Origin: Chenopodium formosanum
Lineage: Eukaryota > Streptophyta > Magnoliopsida > Caryophyllales > Amaranthaceae
Length of the DNA stretch: 64,000 nucleotides
Assembly: GCA_024500155.1 (NCBI GenBank)
Contig: CM044869.1
Span: forward strand, 33,540,501 to 33,604,500
Reading direction: 5' to 3'
Made by a program: the position numbers and the translations under genes
Notes under the pieces: generated by a model
What the model was told of the DNA's origin: nothing
Seen by the model: the letters and a program-made list of their open reading frames with translations, nothing else
Databases searched by the model: none
In this document: positions 45,894 to 57,639 of the stretch, piece after piece
Numbering within the stretch: the first letter of the stretch is position 1
Layout: each line of letters starts with the position of its first letter

Positions 45894-47838
45894 TTAAAGT
45901 TTGGGTTTGATCACATCTTCATGCAATTTCTCTGTAATTTTCTCTTCCTCTTTGGCTTCTTGGCTCACCTTCCTTGACACATCAAGCTCTTTCTTCTCAT
46001 ATGAATCACTCACCTTCTCGCCCTCCTTACTATTCCTAGAAACACTTTCTTCAAGCACTTTACCACTCCTTGTGGCAATATAATACACCGATTTATTAAG
46101 GTCAACTCCTTGAGAGGTTAAAGAAGTAGGGCTAGCATTTACACTCTCCTTTAAGGTGTTTTCTAATTGGGTGATTTGTGTTTCAAGCATTTTGTTGTGT
46201 GTCATCATCTCATTGAACTTCTTGTCACTCACCGACATGTAAGTGTTTAAAATCTTTGTTTGGTTCTCAATGATTTCTTCCAAAGTAGTCCTAGAAGATG
46301 AAGGTTAAGCATAGGAATTGTCACCATTACCTTAAGTCCTTAGAGCAAATTCGGGTAGGTGTCCCCTTTGATTGTTGTTTTGAAAATTACCCTAATTTTG
46401 GTTGCTCCAATTAGCCCCAGTTTTGATTTTGGCCATTGTTTTTGTTATGATTACCATAGCCTTGTTTTGTCTTTGGTTTCCAAACCCTTGACCTTTACTT
46501 TGATAATTATAGCCTTGATTGTTATAGTTACCTTAGAAATTTTGGTTTCCTTGGTTCCTATAACCACCATTTTGGTCATAATTATCAAAGTTCCCTTGTT
46601 GGTGAGAATTTCTATTGCCACAATTCCTTTGTCCATCAAATCTTTGACCAATGTTATTGTTTGAAACAAAGTTCACTTGTTTACACTCATTATTATAAAC
46701 ATCATCACAATTATCAAATGCATGTGGACAATTAGAAGCATCATGGTCATATGATCCACATACATCACAAAACAAGCATCCATTTGGCATATTGGTTGAA
46801 GTAGAAGGAGGAGTTGAGTTAGAAGATGTACCTTTCCCCTTATTATGGGAGGGAAGAATTAGTGCTTGTGATGAAGCACTCTAAAGCTTTGCTTTGATCG
46901 AGGTTATTTTTTTTCCAAGTTTGAAATTTGTGAGGACGAATTGTTGAGGACATTGAGATGGTTGATTGAATACACCGTAGAACCACTCTTGCTTGTCTAC
47001 TCTCTATCACCTTCTTACCAATGCATGTGATACCTTACCACATCTTCAATCAAGTTTACCACCTCATCCTCCGTTTTGTTCATGATAGGGCCTCCGGCAC
47101 CGACATCTAAGCAAGATTTTCCTTGAGGGCTTAGACCTCCATAGAAGATTTCAATGATTTGATAGGTGGGAATCCCATGATGAGGGCACTCTCTTTAGTA
47201 TTCCTTATACCTATCCCATGCCTCATAAAGACTTTCATTTGGCTTTTACTTGAAGCTTTGAATGAGAGCTCTTGCCTCGGCCGCCTACTTTTGTGGGTAG
47301 AACCGAGATAGAAACTCCTTAGTCACTTCATCCCATGTTCTCAAAGAGTTTGGCTTCACCTCTTTGTCTAACCACTCTAGAGCACGTCTAATAAGAGATA
47401 AAGGGAAAAGTTTAAGTCAAATAAACTCTTGAGTAACCCCATTCACCTTGATGGTATTGCAATACTTCTAAAACACTTAATATGGTTGAGGGGACTCTCA
47501 TGCTTGGCTCCACTAAATTGACGCCTCGTTATCAATGTAATCATCATCGGTCTTGTCTCAAAGTCATTTGCCGGTGTCGTAGGAGGAGCAATTCCGCTTT
47601 CAAACCTATAGGCTCTCGGAATTCCCAACTCCTTCAATGCTACTCTCGGATTAGCACCCATCCTTTCTCGTTCTTCTTCTTCTTCTTGATGGTTCACCTC
47701 TCTTGAGGGACTTGAGCTTAAGGAAGGATTAGCAACCCTTAACCTTGTTATGGTCCTCTCAATTTTCGGATCAAATGACACTAAATTTCGATCTTGTGCT
47801 CTACGCATACAAATCTTAAGAGAAAATATTAATAGCAC
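45894..47838 (-). pseudogene. Element C gag, heavily mutated
   Basis: Recognised by similarity to D and E: MGANPRVALKELGIPRAYRF, MITLITRRQFSGAKHESPL (47500), a zinc knuckle CLFCDVCGSYDHDASNCPHA (46780), an Asn/Gly-rich stretch (46670-46340) and NKMLETQITQLENTLKES (46190). The capsid middle (47440-46860) has many stops. The C-terminal frame 46283-45894 is Lys/Glu-rich. Confidence 0.84.
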
Positions 47839-47932
47839 GGTTATAGATGTAACCTAAAAGAAAGAAAATCTTTTTATATTTTTCAAATAAAGTGGAATAA
47901 ACTCAATCAACAATAGCAAATAACCATGCCAT

Positions 47933-47950
47933 TCCCCGGCAACGGTGCCA
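47933..47950 (-). other. PBS of element C
   Basis: TGGCACCGTTGCCGGGGA on the minus strand, one change from the tRNA-Asp-type site TGGCGCCGTTGCCGGGGA seen in element D. Confidence 0.8.
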
Positions 47951-47954
47951 TTTT

Positions 47955-49571
47955 TTACGGGAGGAAAACTTAGGTCATTGAATTCTAAGTGTACCCCGAT
48001 CAAAACCAAATTTATAACCAAACCCAACTCTAAGTATACGGGTAAGTCTGGGTCAAACCCAAGGGAAAGAGGTACAAGCTAAAGTCTCTAGTTAAGCTAC
48101 TACGAAATCTTAAGCAATTAGGTTGGTCTAAACTAGCAAGTCAGCACAATTAAAGCTAACAATAGAAATCAATATCAAAGTACTAGGGATTTAGGATCCA
48201 CATGCACTCACGATAAATTGGCTAATTTGTCAGGAAATTGATCAATCAAGCAATGCGAGGGAAAACGGTATTTGCAATCAAAATCACTTAAAGAGATATT
48301 TCCTAGGGTCAAGCTAGATGTCTCTATGAATGACTTCAAAAGAAAATCGCAAAAAAAGATCAATCGATAATAATAGCTTCCAAATCGATTTGTCGTGTCA
48401 TTGAAAACTAATAGGCAATCTAGCTTAATAATCAAGGTTAGATACTCCTCATCAAATCAAACACATGCACAAATTCCATCAACCAATTTTATCACATTAT
48501 CCAATCAATCAAAAACCCCCAAATTACCTATAGATTATCATTCATACATGCTTCACCACATCCCTAGAAAAGGAACTACTCACTACACATTGTAAAATTG
48601 AACAGCGTAACTAAACTAATCATCAATTTCATCATCAACATTGCAATCCAAATATCAACAATCAAGTTAAACAAACTATAGAAATTCAACAATATATCAA
48701 GAATCAAACACTAAAATTGCATTAAAATGGAAAGAATTCTTACAAAACTTTGATCAATATCAAAGTAAATGAAGATAAAAATGTAGCAATCATCAATTAC
48801 CAAGTTTCTCTCTCTAAAATCTAAGAACAAAGTTTTCCAAAATCTTAAGCTTCTCTCTCTAAAAATCCAATCTAAAACAAATTCTAGTCTAATTCTCATT
48901 CATTCTCTCTCTAAAAATGAAGAAATTCTATATAAAATAAAACTAACAAAGGAGAAGTTAGTTAGACGTCCAAAAAGAGCCCCAATAGGCGCACCCTCTT
49001 CTTTAAATGCACGGCTGCAAAGAAGTGGGTACGGAACAGGGGGAGAGCAGCTGTACGACCGTATCTCCCACTTGCGTGCCCGCCCCACCCTTGGGTGCGT
49101 CCGCGCCTGGGAGCAGGGGAGGACTTCCTCGTGCGTCCGTTGATGCTTTCGTGCGCTCCACTTGATGCATGTTGGGCGTGGTAGTTTCCAAAGGTCTTCA
49201 CGGTGGGTTCAACTCCAATTTTAGTGCCCACGCAGCTTGAGAGAGCAGCCTTGAAGACTTGGTTTTTGCACACCTTTACATTTGAGCTTCAAAGGGGGGG
49301 ACCGGCTTGCATCATGACCTTTATAAATCCCGAGAAAAAGCCATTGAGCTCCTTGAACATCACCAATCTCCTAAAATCAAAGTGAAGCAAACTAATAATG
49401 GAGAAAAGGCAAAATAAACTAAGAAATGCAAGAAAATGAGAAAACAACTAAGGAAAACACAAACTAGAGAAATAACAAGTGAAACTAAAGCAAAAGAGAT
49501 AAAGGAGCTATTAAAGCAATCAAAATTCATCCTAAAAGAGGCTAAATGAGTGCCATAAATGACACTCATCA
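47955..49571 (-). repeat. 5' LTR of element C
   Basis: 1617 bp. The minus strand begins TGATGAGTGTCATTTATGG; the other end is TTACGGG where the partner has TGACGGG. CpG-rich array at 48988-49120. The PBS follows directly on the minus strand. Confidence 0.9.
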
Positions 49572-49576
49572 AGCCA

Positions 49577-50411
49577 TCCCCAAGAAGGAGAAGGATGCCA
49601 TCCCTAGCATAGAGACGTTCAATATTGAACGGATTTCAGCCCTCTTGTCTAAGGTAGGAAGGTTCCACATAATTTCTATAAGTATATTTCCTCTTGCGTT
49701 CCTAAAACCCCGTTTGTGTACCCAGGCTTTGTTGAGGGTTGACGGGTTAAAGAGACCATGGAACCGCAAGCAGAAAGAGGTAAAACGAGCCATTAAAGCT
49801 ACGAGAGAATCCGTAGACGTTGCTCAATACCAAACTACAATAAATGATCTTGAGACTAAAGCGTTTGAATTGACGTAGGCGGAAAACATCAGGCGTTTGA
49901 CGATTATGCTGGAGACTGCCAAGAGAAGACTTCCGACATCGAGCCTGCACTTAAAAATGCTCAGGCGGACCTCAAAACTCTTGAGGGAGTTGATAAGGAT
50001 AACACTAATAGCCGAGTAGACGTTAACCTCCTGAAGAATGAGATGGCCCAGGCCCAGGCCCAAGAAAACTTCAAGGTAACACTGGAAGTCGAGCAGGACC
50101 AGATCATTAAAGAGAACGAGTTCGACTGCACAGATCGTATGAAGATAGCCTGGGAGGCCTTACACCCGGGGAAGGAGTACGGTATCTGGACCTTGGCTTA
50201 TCATTATGCTGATGAGGTTATCAACGCCAAGGACAAGGGAAAGCCGGATCTTGGGTCGTTCGACGCTTGGGCCAACAGGGAGGTTGACAAAGAGCCAACT
50301 TAAGAGGTAGGCGGAAGAGAGAAAGAGCGTGAGCAAGAGGGAGAAGCCCAGGTAAACTCTGCTCTACCGCCACTTGAGAAAAATCAAGGGGATGGTCCGA
50401 CTACGCCTCAG
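49577..50411 (+). pseudogene. Antisense gene of element A, 3' part (coiled-coil region)
   Basis: Removing element C and one copy of its target duplication joins MLRA to IPKKEKDAIPSIETF without loss of frame, so this is the second half of the gene at 10183. An intron is likely at about 49652-49730 (donor GTAGGAAG, acceptor GTACCCAG) and is phase 0. The following exon is rich in K, E and Q with heptad-like spacing (QKEVKRAIKATRESVDVAQ), predicting a coiled coil. A stop occurs after ETKAFELT (49878) and the frame changes before MAQAQAQENFKV (50043). The last part runs to a stop at 50303, or to 50411 if that stop is a mutation. Degenerate, but the gene-like exon pattern is clear. Confidence 0.7.
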
Positions 50412-51439
50412 TAACTTAAGCTTTTAATTTTGTTTCTTGTTGTCTGCGTTTCGGGCCTATGTGCCGAGTATTTGAATATAATTCCACAACAATTTTTTTT
50501 CCCGGATGGTCACGGGCTAATATTATATCTCTCGGCCGTTTTGGTCGGATTTTGTAAAATTGCCGACTGAGTCGATTCTGTTTAATTTGCATTGCATTTT
50601 AATTTTTTGCAATTTTATTTTTTTGCATATATACTTGAATTTTTTCCTAACTTATTAAAAGCATGCGGCAATAAGCAAGCCGGCTGTACTTGCCCCTAGG
50701 CGGCTATGTGGTTGGTTTCAAAACTTGATTGATTGACTTGGGAAATTTTTATACTTTGAAGAGTATGACATGTTCCCAAGTCAATCAATCACAATAGTGA
50801 TTTCCCCAAACCAAGTACGCAGTCGTCTAATCGTACAAGCGGAATAACCGTTAACCTAGGTGGTTTAAGTAATATCGAACAATTTTATCACCGTCTGGAG
50901 TGTTTGCAATCCAATTAAACTCTACGTCTGTTTTCCCTATTGGGAGGACTTGCATAATTTCAGAAAATATCTAAGTTAGAATAGCGCTCGGTCACCGGTT
51001 GATGTCTTTAGACATCCAGTTCTCGTAGTCTTCATTGTTCGTTTTAGATTATTTTTGTCATACGACTATGAGTTAACCAATTAGGCCGTTCAATTTTGGA
51101 CGTCTGTAGGTGTTTATAGAGTAATAGGCCACCCAAATCGGAGATTCTCTCTACAATGATTTCACCCGGATAGGCGTCGTCGGACGCCATACTCTTGTTG
51201 GAGTAGATGAATTTGTAAATTTACATATAATCCGGCCTTTGGCCTCATGTCTTTGCAAGACGTTTGTTTAGCCACTAAGTTTTTAAACTTAGTTTATATT
51301 TTGTACGTGATAGTGGACTGTCTATTCATTGTATAGGCGGCACTTCAGACATTTTGTATGCATATAAAGCAAATAACAAAATTGGAAACAAAAAGCAATT
51401 TTTCATTGATAGGCTTTTCATTTACAAAAATTTACAACT
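50412..51439. other. Non-coding spacer of element A between antisense gene and integrase
   Basis: No frame of note. It separates the convergent ends of the antisense gene (plus) and pol (minus) and would hold both 3' ends. A T-rich stretch at 50580-50650 follows the antisense gene. Confidence 0.5.
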
Positions 51440-52400
51440 CTAGAAGTAGTACTTTTTTAAGTCGTCTACATTCCATGTTCTGGGCAGCCGCCTACCATCT
51501 GGAGTTTTCGAGTAGTAGGTGCCACCTCTTACTTCTTCACAAATCCGGTAGGGACCTTCCCAATTAGGACTTAACTTTCCCTGCTCATTGGCCCTACCAG
51601 TTGCCTCTATTTTACGTAGCACAAAGTCACCCACTTTTACGGGCCTCTTGTGCACTCTCTTGTTGTAGGCACGGGTCACTCTCAGACGGTAAATCTCATG
51701 ACGCAAGGTGGCATTGCCCCTGCGTTGTGGGAATGAATCCAATGCTAGCCGCATGGCCTCCCAAGTTTTCCTCTTCATCATATAGCATGACTCGAAGAGT
51801 CGGCTTATATGCTCGATGGGCAAGATGGCTTCAGCACCGTAAACCATGAGAAATGGGGTTTCACTGGTTGCCCCTTTTTTGGTTGTCTGGATGGCCCATA
51901 AGACATGAATTAATTCTTCAGCCCATAAACCACCGGCCCTTTCTCTTTTCTTTTTTATGACGTCTGAGATGAGTTTGTTGAAGGCTTTAACTTAGCCGTT
52001 TTCTTGGGGTCGGTCGACTGATGCAAAACAATGTGAGATCCCTTGATTTCCCAACCAATTTTTGAGCTCGAGCGTTCGAAATTGAAGGTCATTATAAAAA
52101 AAAATCATAGACATAGGTACCCCGAACCAGGTGATGATGTTCTTCCAAATGAAAGAGATGACCTCCTTTGTCTTGATTTTTTTACTACCTTTACCTCCAC
52201 CCACTTGGTGAAGTAATCCACAGCTACGAGAATGTATCGTATTCCGCCTCGTGCTGGCGTATACAGACCCAGGATGTCCATGCCCCATTTAGTAAACGGG
52301 ACTTGGCTATGGATTTATCTCAGGTTAGTGGCCGGTTGATGGATGAGCCTGACTCTAGGGTTAGTCAGAAGTAACCTCGCCTGCCAGGCCCTGACAGCTA
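51440..52400 (-). pseudogene. Element A integrase, broken
   Basis: Integrase inserts the cDNA copy into host DNA. The core is recognisable across frames: MDILGLYTPARGG and ILVAVDYFTKWVEVK, then FIWKNIITWFGVP and CFASVDRPQENG (52290-51990). The C-terminal part (51847-51440) is one open frame, from MVYGAEAILPIE to a chromatin-proximal segment FVLRKIEATGRANEQGKLSP and WEGPYRICEEV, ending at LKKYYF. The second catalytic aspartate lies in a corrupted stretch (FFYNDLQF where TDNGxQF is usual). Stops separate core and C-terminus. Confidence 0.82.
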
Positions 52401-52689
52401 GAGATCTGCCGCTTATATGAGAGGGTAGTATCCCGCATGCAATTCTTCGAGAACCTCTTTCCCTTTTCTGAGGTAACACACTTCAATAGAGGCTTTAGGA
52501 AGCCTGCTTTGAAGAATTCTCATCTTGAAGTTTACAGCTCGTTTTTTCATGACAGCCGCTTCCTGTGGTGAATCAGGTGCAGCGTTCCATCTTGTAAGTA
52601 TGCTCGAATGCTATCCATTTAGGTAGAGCATCGGTCAAGTACTCCAATGGGCTCTTCTTCATTAATTCTTCGTTTTTCCATAACTTACC

Positions 52690-53098
52690 AGAAGACTGAC
52701 CGAGGCATATCACAGGACGCGGATGATGCCAGTTTTGACAATGCATCCGCCTGATTGTTTTCAGACTTCGGCACTTGACTCAGATAGGATTTTTTAAGTG
52801 TCCCAACTTTATCCTTGACTGCCTGAAGGTATTTGATCATTGCCGGATGAGTGGCCTCAAAGTCACCATGGTATTAGCTAACGACCAACTGTGAATCAGA
52901 GCAGGCGTGAATTTTGGTTGCCCCTGCTGCCTTACATATGCGGATACCGGCTAGCAGGGCTACATATTATGCCTCGTTTTTTGAGGCTTGGAACTTGAAC
53001 CGTAGTGCATATTCATACTTGTCCCCCTCAGGAGACTGACAGATTCTGCCTGCACCACAACCGTTCATGGTAGAGCTCCCATCCACATATACTTTCCA
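52690..53098 (-). pseudogene. Second (archaeal-type) RNase H domain of element A
   Basis: Tat-lineage elements gained an additional RNase H between the usual RNase H and integrase. The minus-strand frame shows all four acidic motifs: VYVDGSSTMNGCGAG, ASKNEA, ACSDSQLVV and ENNQADALSKLAS. Two in-frame stops, one after SKNEA and one after QLVVS, inactivate it. Its presence supports placement in the Tat lineage independently of the antisense gene. Confidence 0.82.
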
Positions 53099-53105
53099 AA
53101 TCTGA

Positions 53106-53587
53106 TTAGTATTGTCCGGTGCAACCGACCTTGTCATTTCGAAAATGAAAAAATGACTGACCCTTCACTGCCTTTCTTGGTTTAAAAGTGATTTTAAGAC
53201 TTAGCATTTCAATAGCCCATTTGAGCATTTTATCGGATGACTCCAAGGTTGTCATTGGCCGCTTGAAAGGTTGGTCTGTGTAAACCACAACCGGATGTGC
53301 TAGGAAGTAAGGTTTCAACTTGTTGATAGTCATGTAAAAAGCAAGGCCAAATTTTTCAACCACGGGGTACCGTAGTTCAGCATTTCTGAGCACATGGATA
53401 ATAAAATAGATCAAGAGCTGAATGTTATCTTTCTCAACAAGGAGAACAGCACTGAGGGCATGATTTAAGACGGCTAAGTACATATAAAGCGTCTCTTTGG
53501 GAAGAGGGCTAACAACCCTTGGCAAAGAGTGTATTTGTTCTTTCAATTTCTGTAAGGCCGCCTCAGCATCATCCCCTTATTCAAACC
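53106..53587 (-). pseudogene. Element A RNase H (gypsy type), degenerate
   Basis: Degrades the RNA strand of RNA-DNA hybrids in reverse transcription. The frame 53546-53106 reads YLAVLNHALSAVLLVEKD, RYPVVEKFGLAFYMTINKLK and FLAHPVVVYTDQPFKR, matching the RT-connection and RNase H part of Tat polyproteins (LxVSxxAVSAVLVRE, YPxxEKLALALV, VxTDQPLRR). It is cut from the RT at 53588 by a solo LTR. Several catalytic positions are altered. Confidence 0.8.
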
Positions 53588-55231
53588 TGACTAGAGGAAA
53601 ACTAGGTCGTTTACTAATCCTCCCTAAGTCAAACTAAATTTATACATACTTAACAAACCTTAATACGAGTATAGAGGTAATTCAAGGGTCGAACCCAAAG
53701 GAAAGGTAATGTTCAAGCACTCTCAATTATGCGCCTAAGCTAGGTAGAAGTCGAAGGTGAAGAAGGAATAGTAACAACTAATAAAACAAACAACCAAACG
53801 AATGAAACACTAGGAATGGGGATCAACAAGTAATCATGACAATTGCAATAACTTGGGAAGATCATACCAATCAAAGGTTGTGAAGACTAATGATAAGAGC
53901 TATCAATTGGAATCAAAGGGCTATCTCCTAATCGTCAAGCTAGGGTTCACTATGAATAACAAACTAAGAGAATCACAATCTAAACTAATTGATATTTGTA
54001 ATTCCTAAATCAATTGGTCGTGTCATTAGCAATTATAATGCAATCTAGCATAATTCTCAAGGCCTAATCAAATTACACACATGCAAACCTTTATTAATCA
54101 CTTTAATCTCAACAATCAATCAACACAATTACCAAATTAATCACAATCAATCAATCATACAAGTTTCACCCAATTCCTAGCCAAACAACTACACAAGCAT
54201 CATTATCAATAACCAAACAACTAAGGAAATCAGGAATCAACAAAATATCAGAACAATTACACTATCAAGAATCAAACATCAAGATTAAACCAAACAAACA
54301 TGAAATTGAACAAAGCAATAAGGATGAGATAGATTGAGAAATGCTCATTGATTGATTAAAAAGATCTTCAATACAATTGTCACCATTGGATGTTCAATCT
54401 CTTAAACCACCATTGAAATCCCTCAATTTCTCTCTCTAAAACTACTCCTAAACTATCCCTAAAAACTAGAGAGAGAAGCTGTCAAACTAACCTAAGATAT
54501 GAGAGAGAAAGTCACCAAAACTAATCTAAAAAATCTCCGTCTAAAATAGAAATGACAAGGCTAATTTATAATAAAACGAGCGTGGGGAAACAGGGCGAAC
54601 CGTGTGCACGCACCACCTTTATGTGCGCACGCACAACAGGCCACAGAATATCTGTGCGCACGCACCACCCAGGCCTCGCTCGCGCGCACAGATGGGTCTG
54701 CGCGCATGCACCACTATGCTGCGCGCGCGCACCCCTGCTTGGCGCTCGTGGCCTTGCTTCCTTCGTTTGCTCAATCAATCTCCGCGCTCCCGAGCATCCC
54801 TATCATTGGTGCACTTGAGGCGATGCTCATGAGAAAGGCAGCTCCTTTATCTTCCAAGCACTTGAACATTCCAAGTCAAAGCATTGCTTCCAAGGTCCTT
54901 GTGCTTGCGGAGCTAGCTTGAATTGCATGCTTGGATTACCGAACTTAGCTCCATCAACCTCCTTGAATGCGCTCGAGCTTCCTCCTTGATAATTAAATCC
55001 CGGGAAACTCTACACATTTACAAAACAAGTCAAAGAAACAGAGAAGCGAGAGAAATAGCCGAGAAATGAATAAAATAATAAGAAAACCATTAAAAGCGCG
55101 CATTTCTCTAAACTAACACACAAACACGCAAATCAAGCATTATTCCCTAAAAACACGACATAAAAGACTAAAAACAAGTATAAAAATAAGAAGAAAACCT
55201 AGCCTAAGAGTGCCATAAATGGCACGCATCA
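53588..55231 (-). repeat. Solo LTR, D family, minus strand, with TSD
   Basis: A 1644-bp LTR that begins TGATGCGTGCCATTTATGG on the minus strand, flanked by the perfect 5-bp duplication AAACC (53583-53587, 55232-55236). It shares blocks with element D's LTR: AGCTAGGGTTCACTATGAAT, CGCGCTCCCGAGCATC and the GCCATAAATG end. No internal sequence remains, which indicates recombination between two LTRs. It interrupts element A between RT and RNase H. It keeps a CpG-rich array (54599-54738) and a TATA-like stretch (about 54563-54569). Confidence 0.92.
54599..54738 (-). promoter_or_regulatory. CpG-rich array in the minus-strand solo LTR
   Basis: Words GTGTGCACGCACCACC, GTGCGCACGCAC (twice) and TGCGCGCGCGCACCCC. 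D-family spelling, 30 bp upstream of a TATA-like stretch. Confidence 0.5.
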
Positions 55232-55236
55232 AAACC

Positions 55237-55584
55237 TTGTTTTCTTTCTGATCGCCTGGAGCAAATAGAGGCATTTGTCAGCTGACCAGCTGAGGAATCT
55301 CCCCAAAGCCACCAGACAATCGGTAAGTTTCTGAACTTCCCTCATAGTACGGGGTGACTTCATGTCAATCACCACCTTTATCTTCTCGGGATTAGCCTTT
55401 ATCCCCATTTGATCAATTAAAAATCTGAGAAACTTCCCAAACTCAACACCGAAGACACTCTACTTAGGATTGATCATGACCTTGTGCCGCCTGAGTGTGG
55501 CAAAGGTTTCTCGGAGGTCAGCAAGTTGATCCATTTGCTGCTTAGATTTGACTATCATGTCATCAATGTACGCCTCTACATTCC
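55237..55584 (-). pseudogene. Element A reverse transcriptase, 3' half, between two solo LTRs
   Basis: The minus strand reads VEAYIDDMIVKSKQQMDQL, i.e. the catalytic YIDD box of gypsy RT, then DLRETFATLRRHKVMINP and FGVEFGKFLRFLIDQMGI. One stop follows NPK. It is continuous with 57629-57063 once the solo LTR 55585-57057 is removed. Confidence 0.85.
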
Positions 55585-57057
55585 TGATGAGCGTCGTTTA
55601 TGGCGCTGAAAAGAATAAGATTTAGATTCATTTTCCTTATTTTCTTTTATCATTTTACATATAATTCTCTTAGTTTTATTTGATTTTCCATTTTTATAAT
55701 TCAGTTTGGTTCTCGATTAGTTTTTACGAGTTTTTCATATTTTTAGTTGATAATTCATAGTTTTAGTTTTAGTTTTATTTTGTTATGCTTTCTCTCTTTG
55801 TTTTATTTGTGTTTTGTAGGTGAATAATCAAGTCAATTTTCTCCTTTTGGGACTGCCATGCTCGCGGGCATCAAATCGTGCACTAATGATGGGGATGCTC
55901 GGGAGCGCGAAGTTTAATCAAGCAAGCGAAGGAGCTAAGGCCTCGTGCACCACACAGGGGTGCGCGTGCGTGGCATAGGGGTGCATGCGCGCAGACACGG
56001 CTGTGCGCGCGCGCTACTGGTCTGTGCGTGCGCACGGCCCTACGCAGCCCCTTTCGCTCGATTTTTCTATTTATAACTTTTGACTTTCTTTTTTATGACG
56101 ACTGAACTTTTGTACTTGAGATATAATTTTCCAGTAATAGTAGAGAGAGAAAGTAGAGAGAGAAGCTTATGATTTACTTGTTTGTACTTGAATTTGATCT
56201 TAGATTTCAATTGGATCTTGAAATTCCTTCTTCAATTCAATGAAAGTTAGTAAGATTTCTTTCCTTTGATTTACTTTTAATGCAATTCTTTCTAGTTTCT
56301 TGAATTTAGTTTGAGATTACTTTCCTTGCTCTAGAATTTGTTGATTGATTAATTTTCTTTTGATTAAGCTTTAAATGAATATGATTTTGATTGAATTTGT
56401 TTTGTTCCTTAATTTCACCATGATTAATGAGTAGATTAGTTGCTAAGGAGAAGGGGAAGCATGCTTGATTAATGATTTTTGCTAGTTGATGATGCTAAAT
56501 TGATTTGAATGTTGCAATTAAATTGGTTGACATAGTTGTGCATGTGGTTAATTAAACTAGGAGTGATCAACCTATAAGATTAATCTAGATTGCATTGCAA
56601 ATTTCAATGACATGAACCCTTAATTTCAGAATTGCTTTAATTGATTGAATTTGATTGTGATTTTCCTTGGTAGCCATTCATAGTGAACCCTAGCTTGGCT
56701 TATAGGAGATAGCTTTTGGATTCCTTTGATTACAACTATTGTTTGTCCCTTGTGATGTTGAATAGATTGAGTGATCTATAAATTAGCATAATCATTGAGC
56801 TTGCATGTGGAACATATACCCCTAGTGTTTAGCATATTGAATTCTTCGATTTGTCTAACTTTTTGACATCTTAGTTATCAACCACAACCATTTATATTCT
56901 TTGAATTAGCTTGACATAGGCTATAGCATCGTTCCTACTCATTCCTTTGGGTTCGACCCTTAACTTACCATATACTTGTGTTAGGTTGGTCGAGTGCTTA
57001 CAAATTAAGTTTGGCTCTAGGGAGAGGTAGATAACGACCTACATTTTCCTCTTGTCA
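55585..57057 (+). repeat. Solo LTR, D family, plus strand, with TSD
   Basis: A 1473-bp LTR, TGATGAGCGTCGTTTATGG to CCTCTTGTCA, on the plus strand, flanked by the perfect duplication ATTCC (55580-55584, 57058-57062). It contains a CpG-rich array (55957-56043), a TATA-like TTTATAAC (about 56070) and the CT/GA-rich leader. Opposite in orientation to the solo LTR 353 bp to its left. Confidence 0.92.
55957..56043 (+). promoter_or_regulatory. CpG-rich array in the plus-strand solo LTR
   Basis: Words GGGGTGCGCGTGCGTGG, GTGCATGCGCGCAG, TGTGCGCGCGCG and GTGCGTGCGCACGG, then TATTTATAAC about 25 bp downstream. Confidence 0.5.
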
Positions 57058-57062
57058 ATTCC

Positions 57063-57629
57063 TCCCAATCTGATTAATGAAGACAGTATCAATCATCCGT
57101 TGGAAAGTAGCAAGCGCATTCTTCAAGCCAAATGACATCACCATATAACAGCATAACCCTAATTAGTGATAAAAGCCATCTTCTCTTGATATTTTTTCCA
57201 TAGGGGTATCTGGTGGAAACCTCAGTAGGCATCCATTAAACTCATCAAGCCATGCCCGGCTGTAGAGTCGACCAAGCTGTCGATCTTTGGAAGCGGGTAA
57301 CTGTCCTTCGGACATGCCTTGTTCAAGTTAGTGTAATCTACACACAAACGCCAAGTACCTTTCGGCTTCTTTACAAGAACAACGTTTGCAACCCAATCAG
57401 GGAAGTTACATGGCCCAATGAACCCTGCGTCTAGCTTTTTAACCTCGGCAGTTGTCGCTTGACTTCTCTCCTCGCCGTGACTTCTTTTCTTTTGCCGGAT
57501 GAGCTTCTTTTTAGGATCAACAATGAGTTTGCTGACAGCGAGATCCGAGCTAATGCCTGTTATCTCTTCCACTTCAAAGGCAAAAATTTCTTTGAATTCC
57601 TTTAGCGGAAGGTGCAAGTCTGCACCCAA
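57063..57629 (-). pseudogene. Element A reverse transcriptase, 5' half
   Basis: Reverse transcriptase of the Tat type: VKKPKGTWRLCVDYTNLNKA, CPKDSYPLPKIDSLVDSTAG and LMSLMDAY in an open frame 57629-57222, with FHQIPLWKKYQEKMAFIT and a degraded MSFGLKNA-like stretch beyond a stop. A solo LTR cuts it at 57058, before the YIDD box. The N-terminal part overlaps the protease-RT linker (LHLPLKEFKEIFAFEVEEI). Confidence 0.87.
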
Positions 57630-57639
57630 CTTTTTAAAA

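Larger units (their letters stand above)
11886..49571 (-). mobile_element. Element C: Athila-like gypsy element lacking RT, RNase H and integrase
   Basis: LTRs at 11886-25116 (split by element D) and 47955-49571 are flanked by GGCCA (11881-11885) and AGCCA (49572-49576), a 5-bp duplication with one change. It inserted into element A's antisense gene, whose frame is restored on removal. PBS at 47933-47950 and polypurine tract at 25117-25130 confirm minus orientation. Inside are gag-protease remnants, a short unrecognised ORF in place of RT to integrase, and an ATHILA gene split by element E. LTRs differ by about 9% over the 390 bp I compared. With D and E removed it is about 12 kb. Confidence 0.9.
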
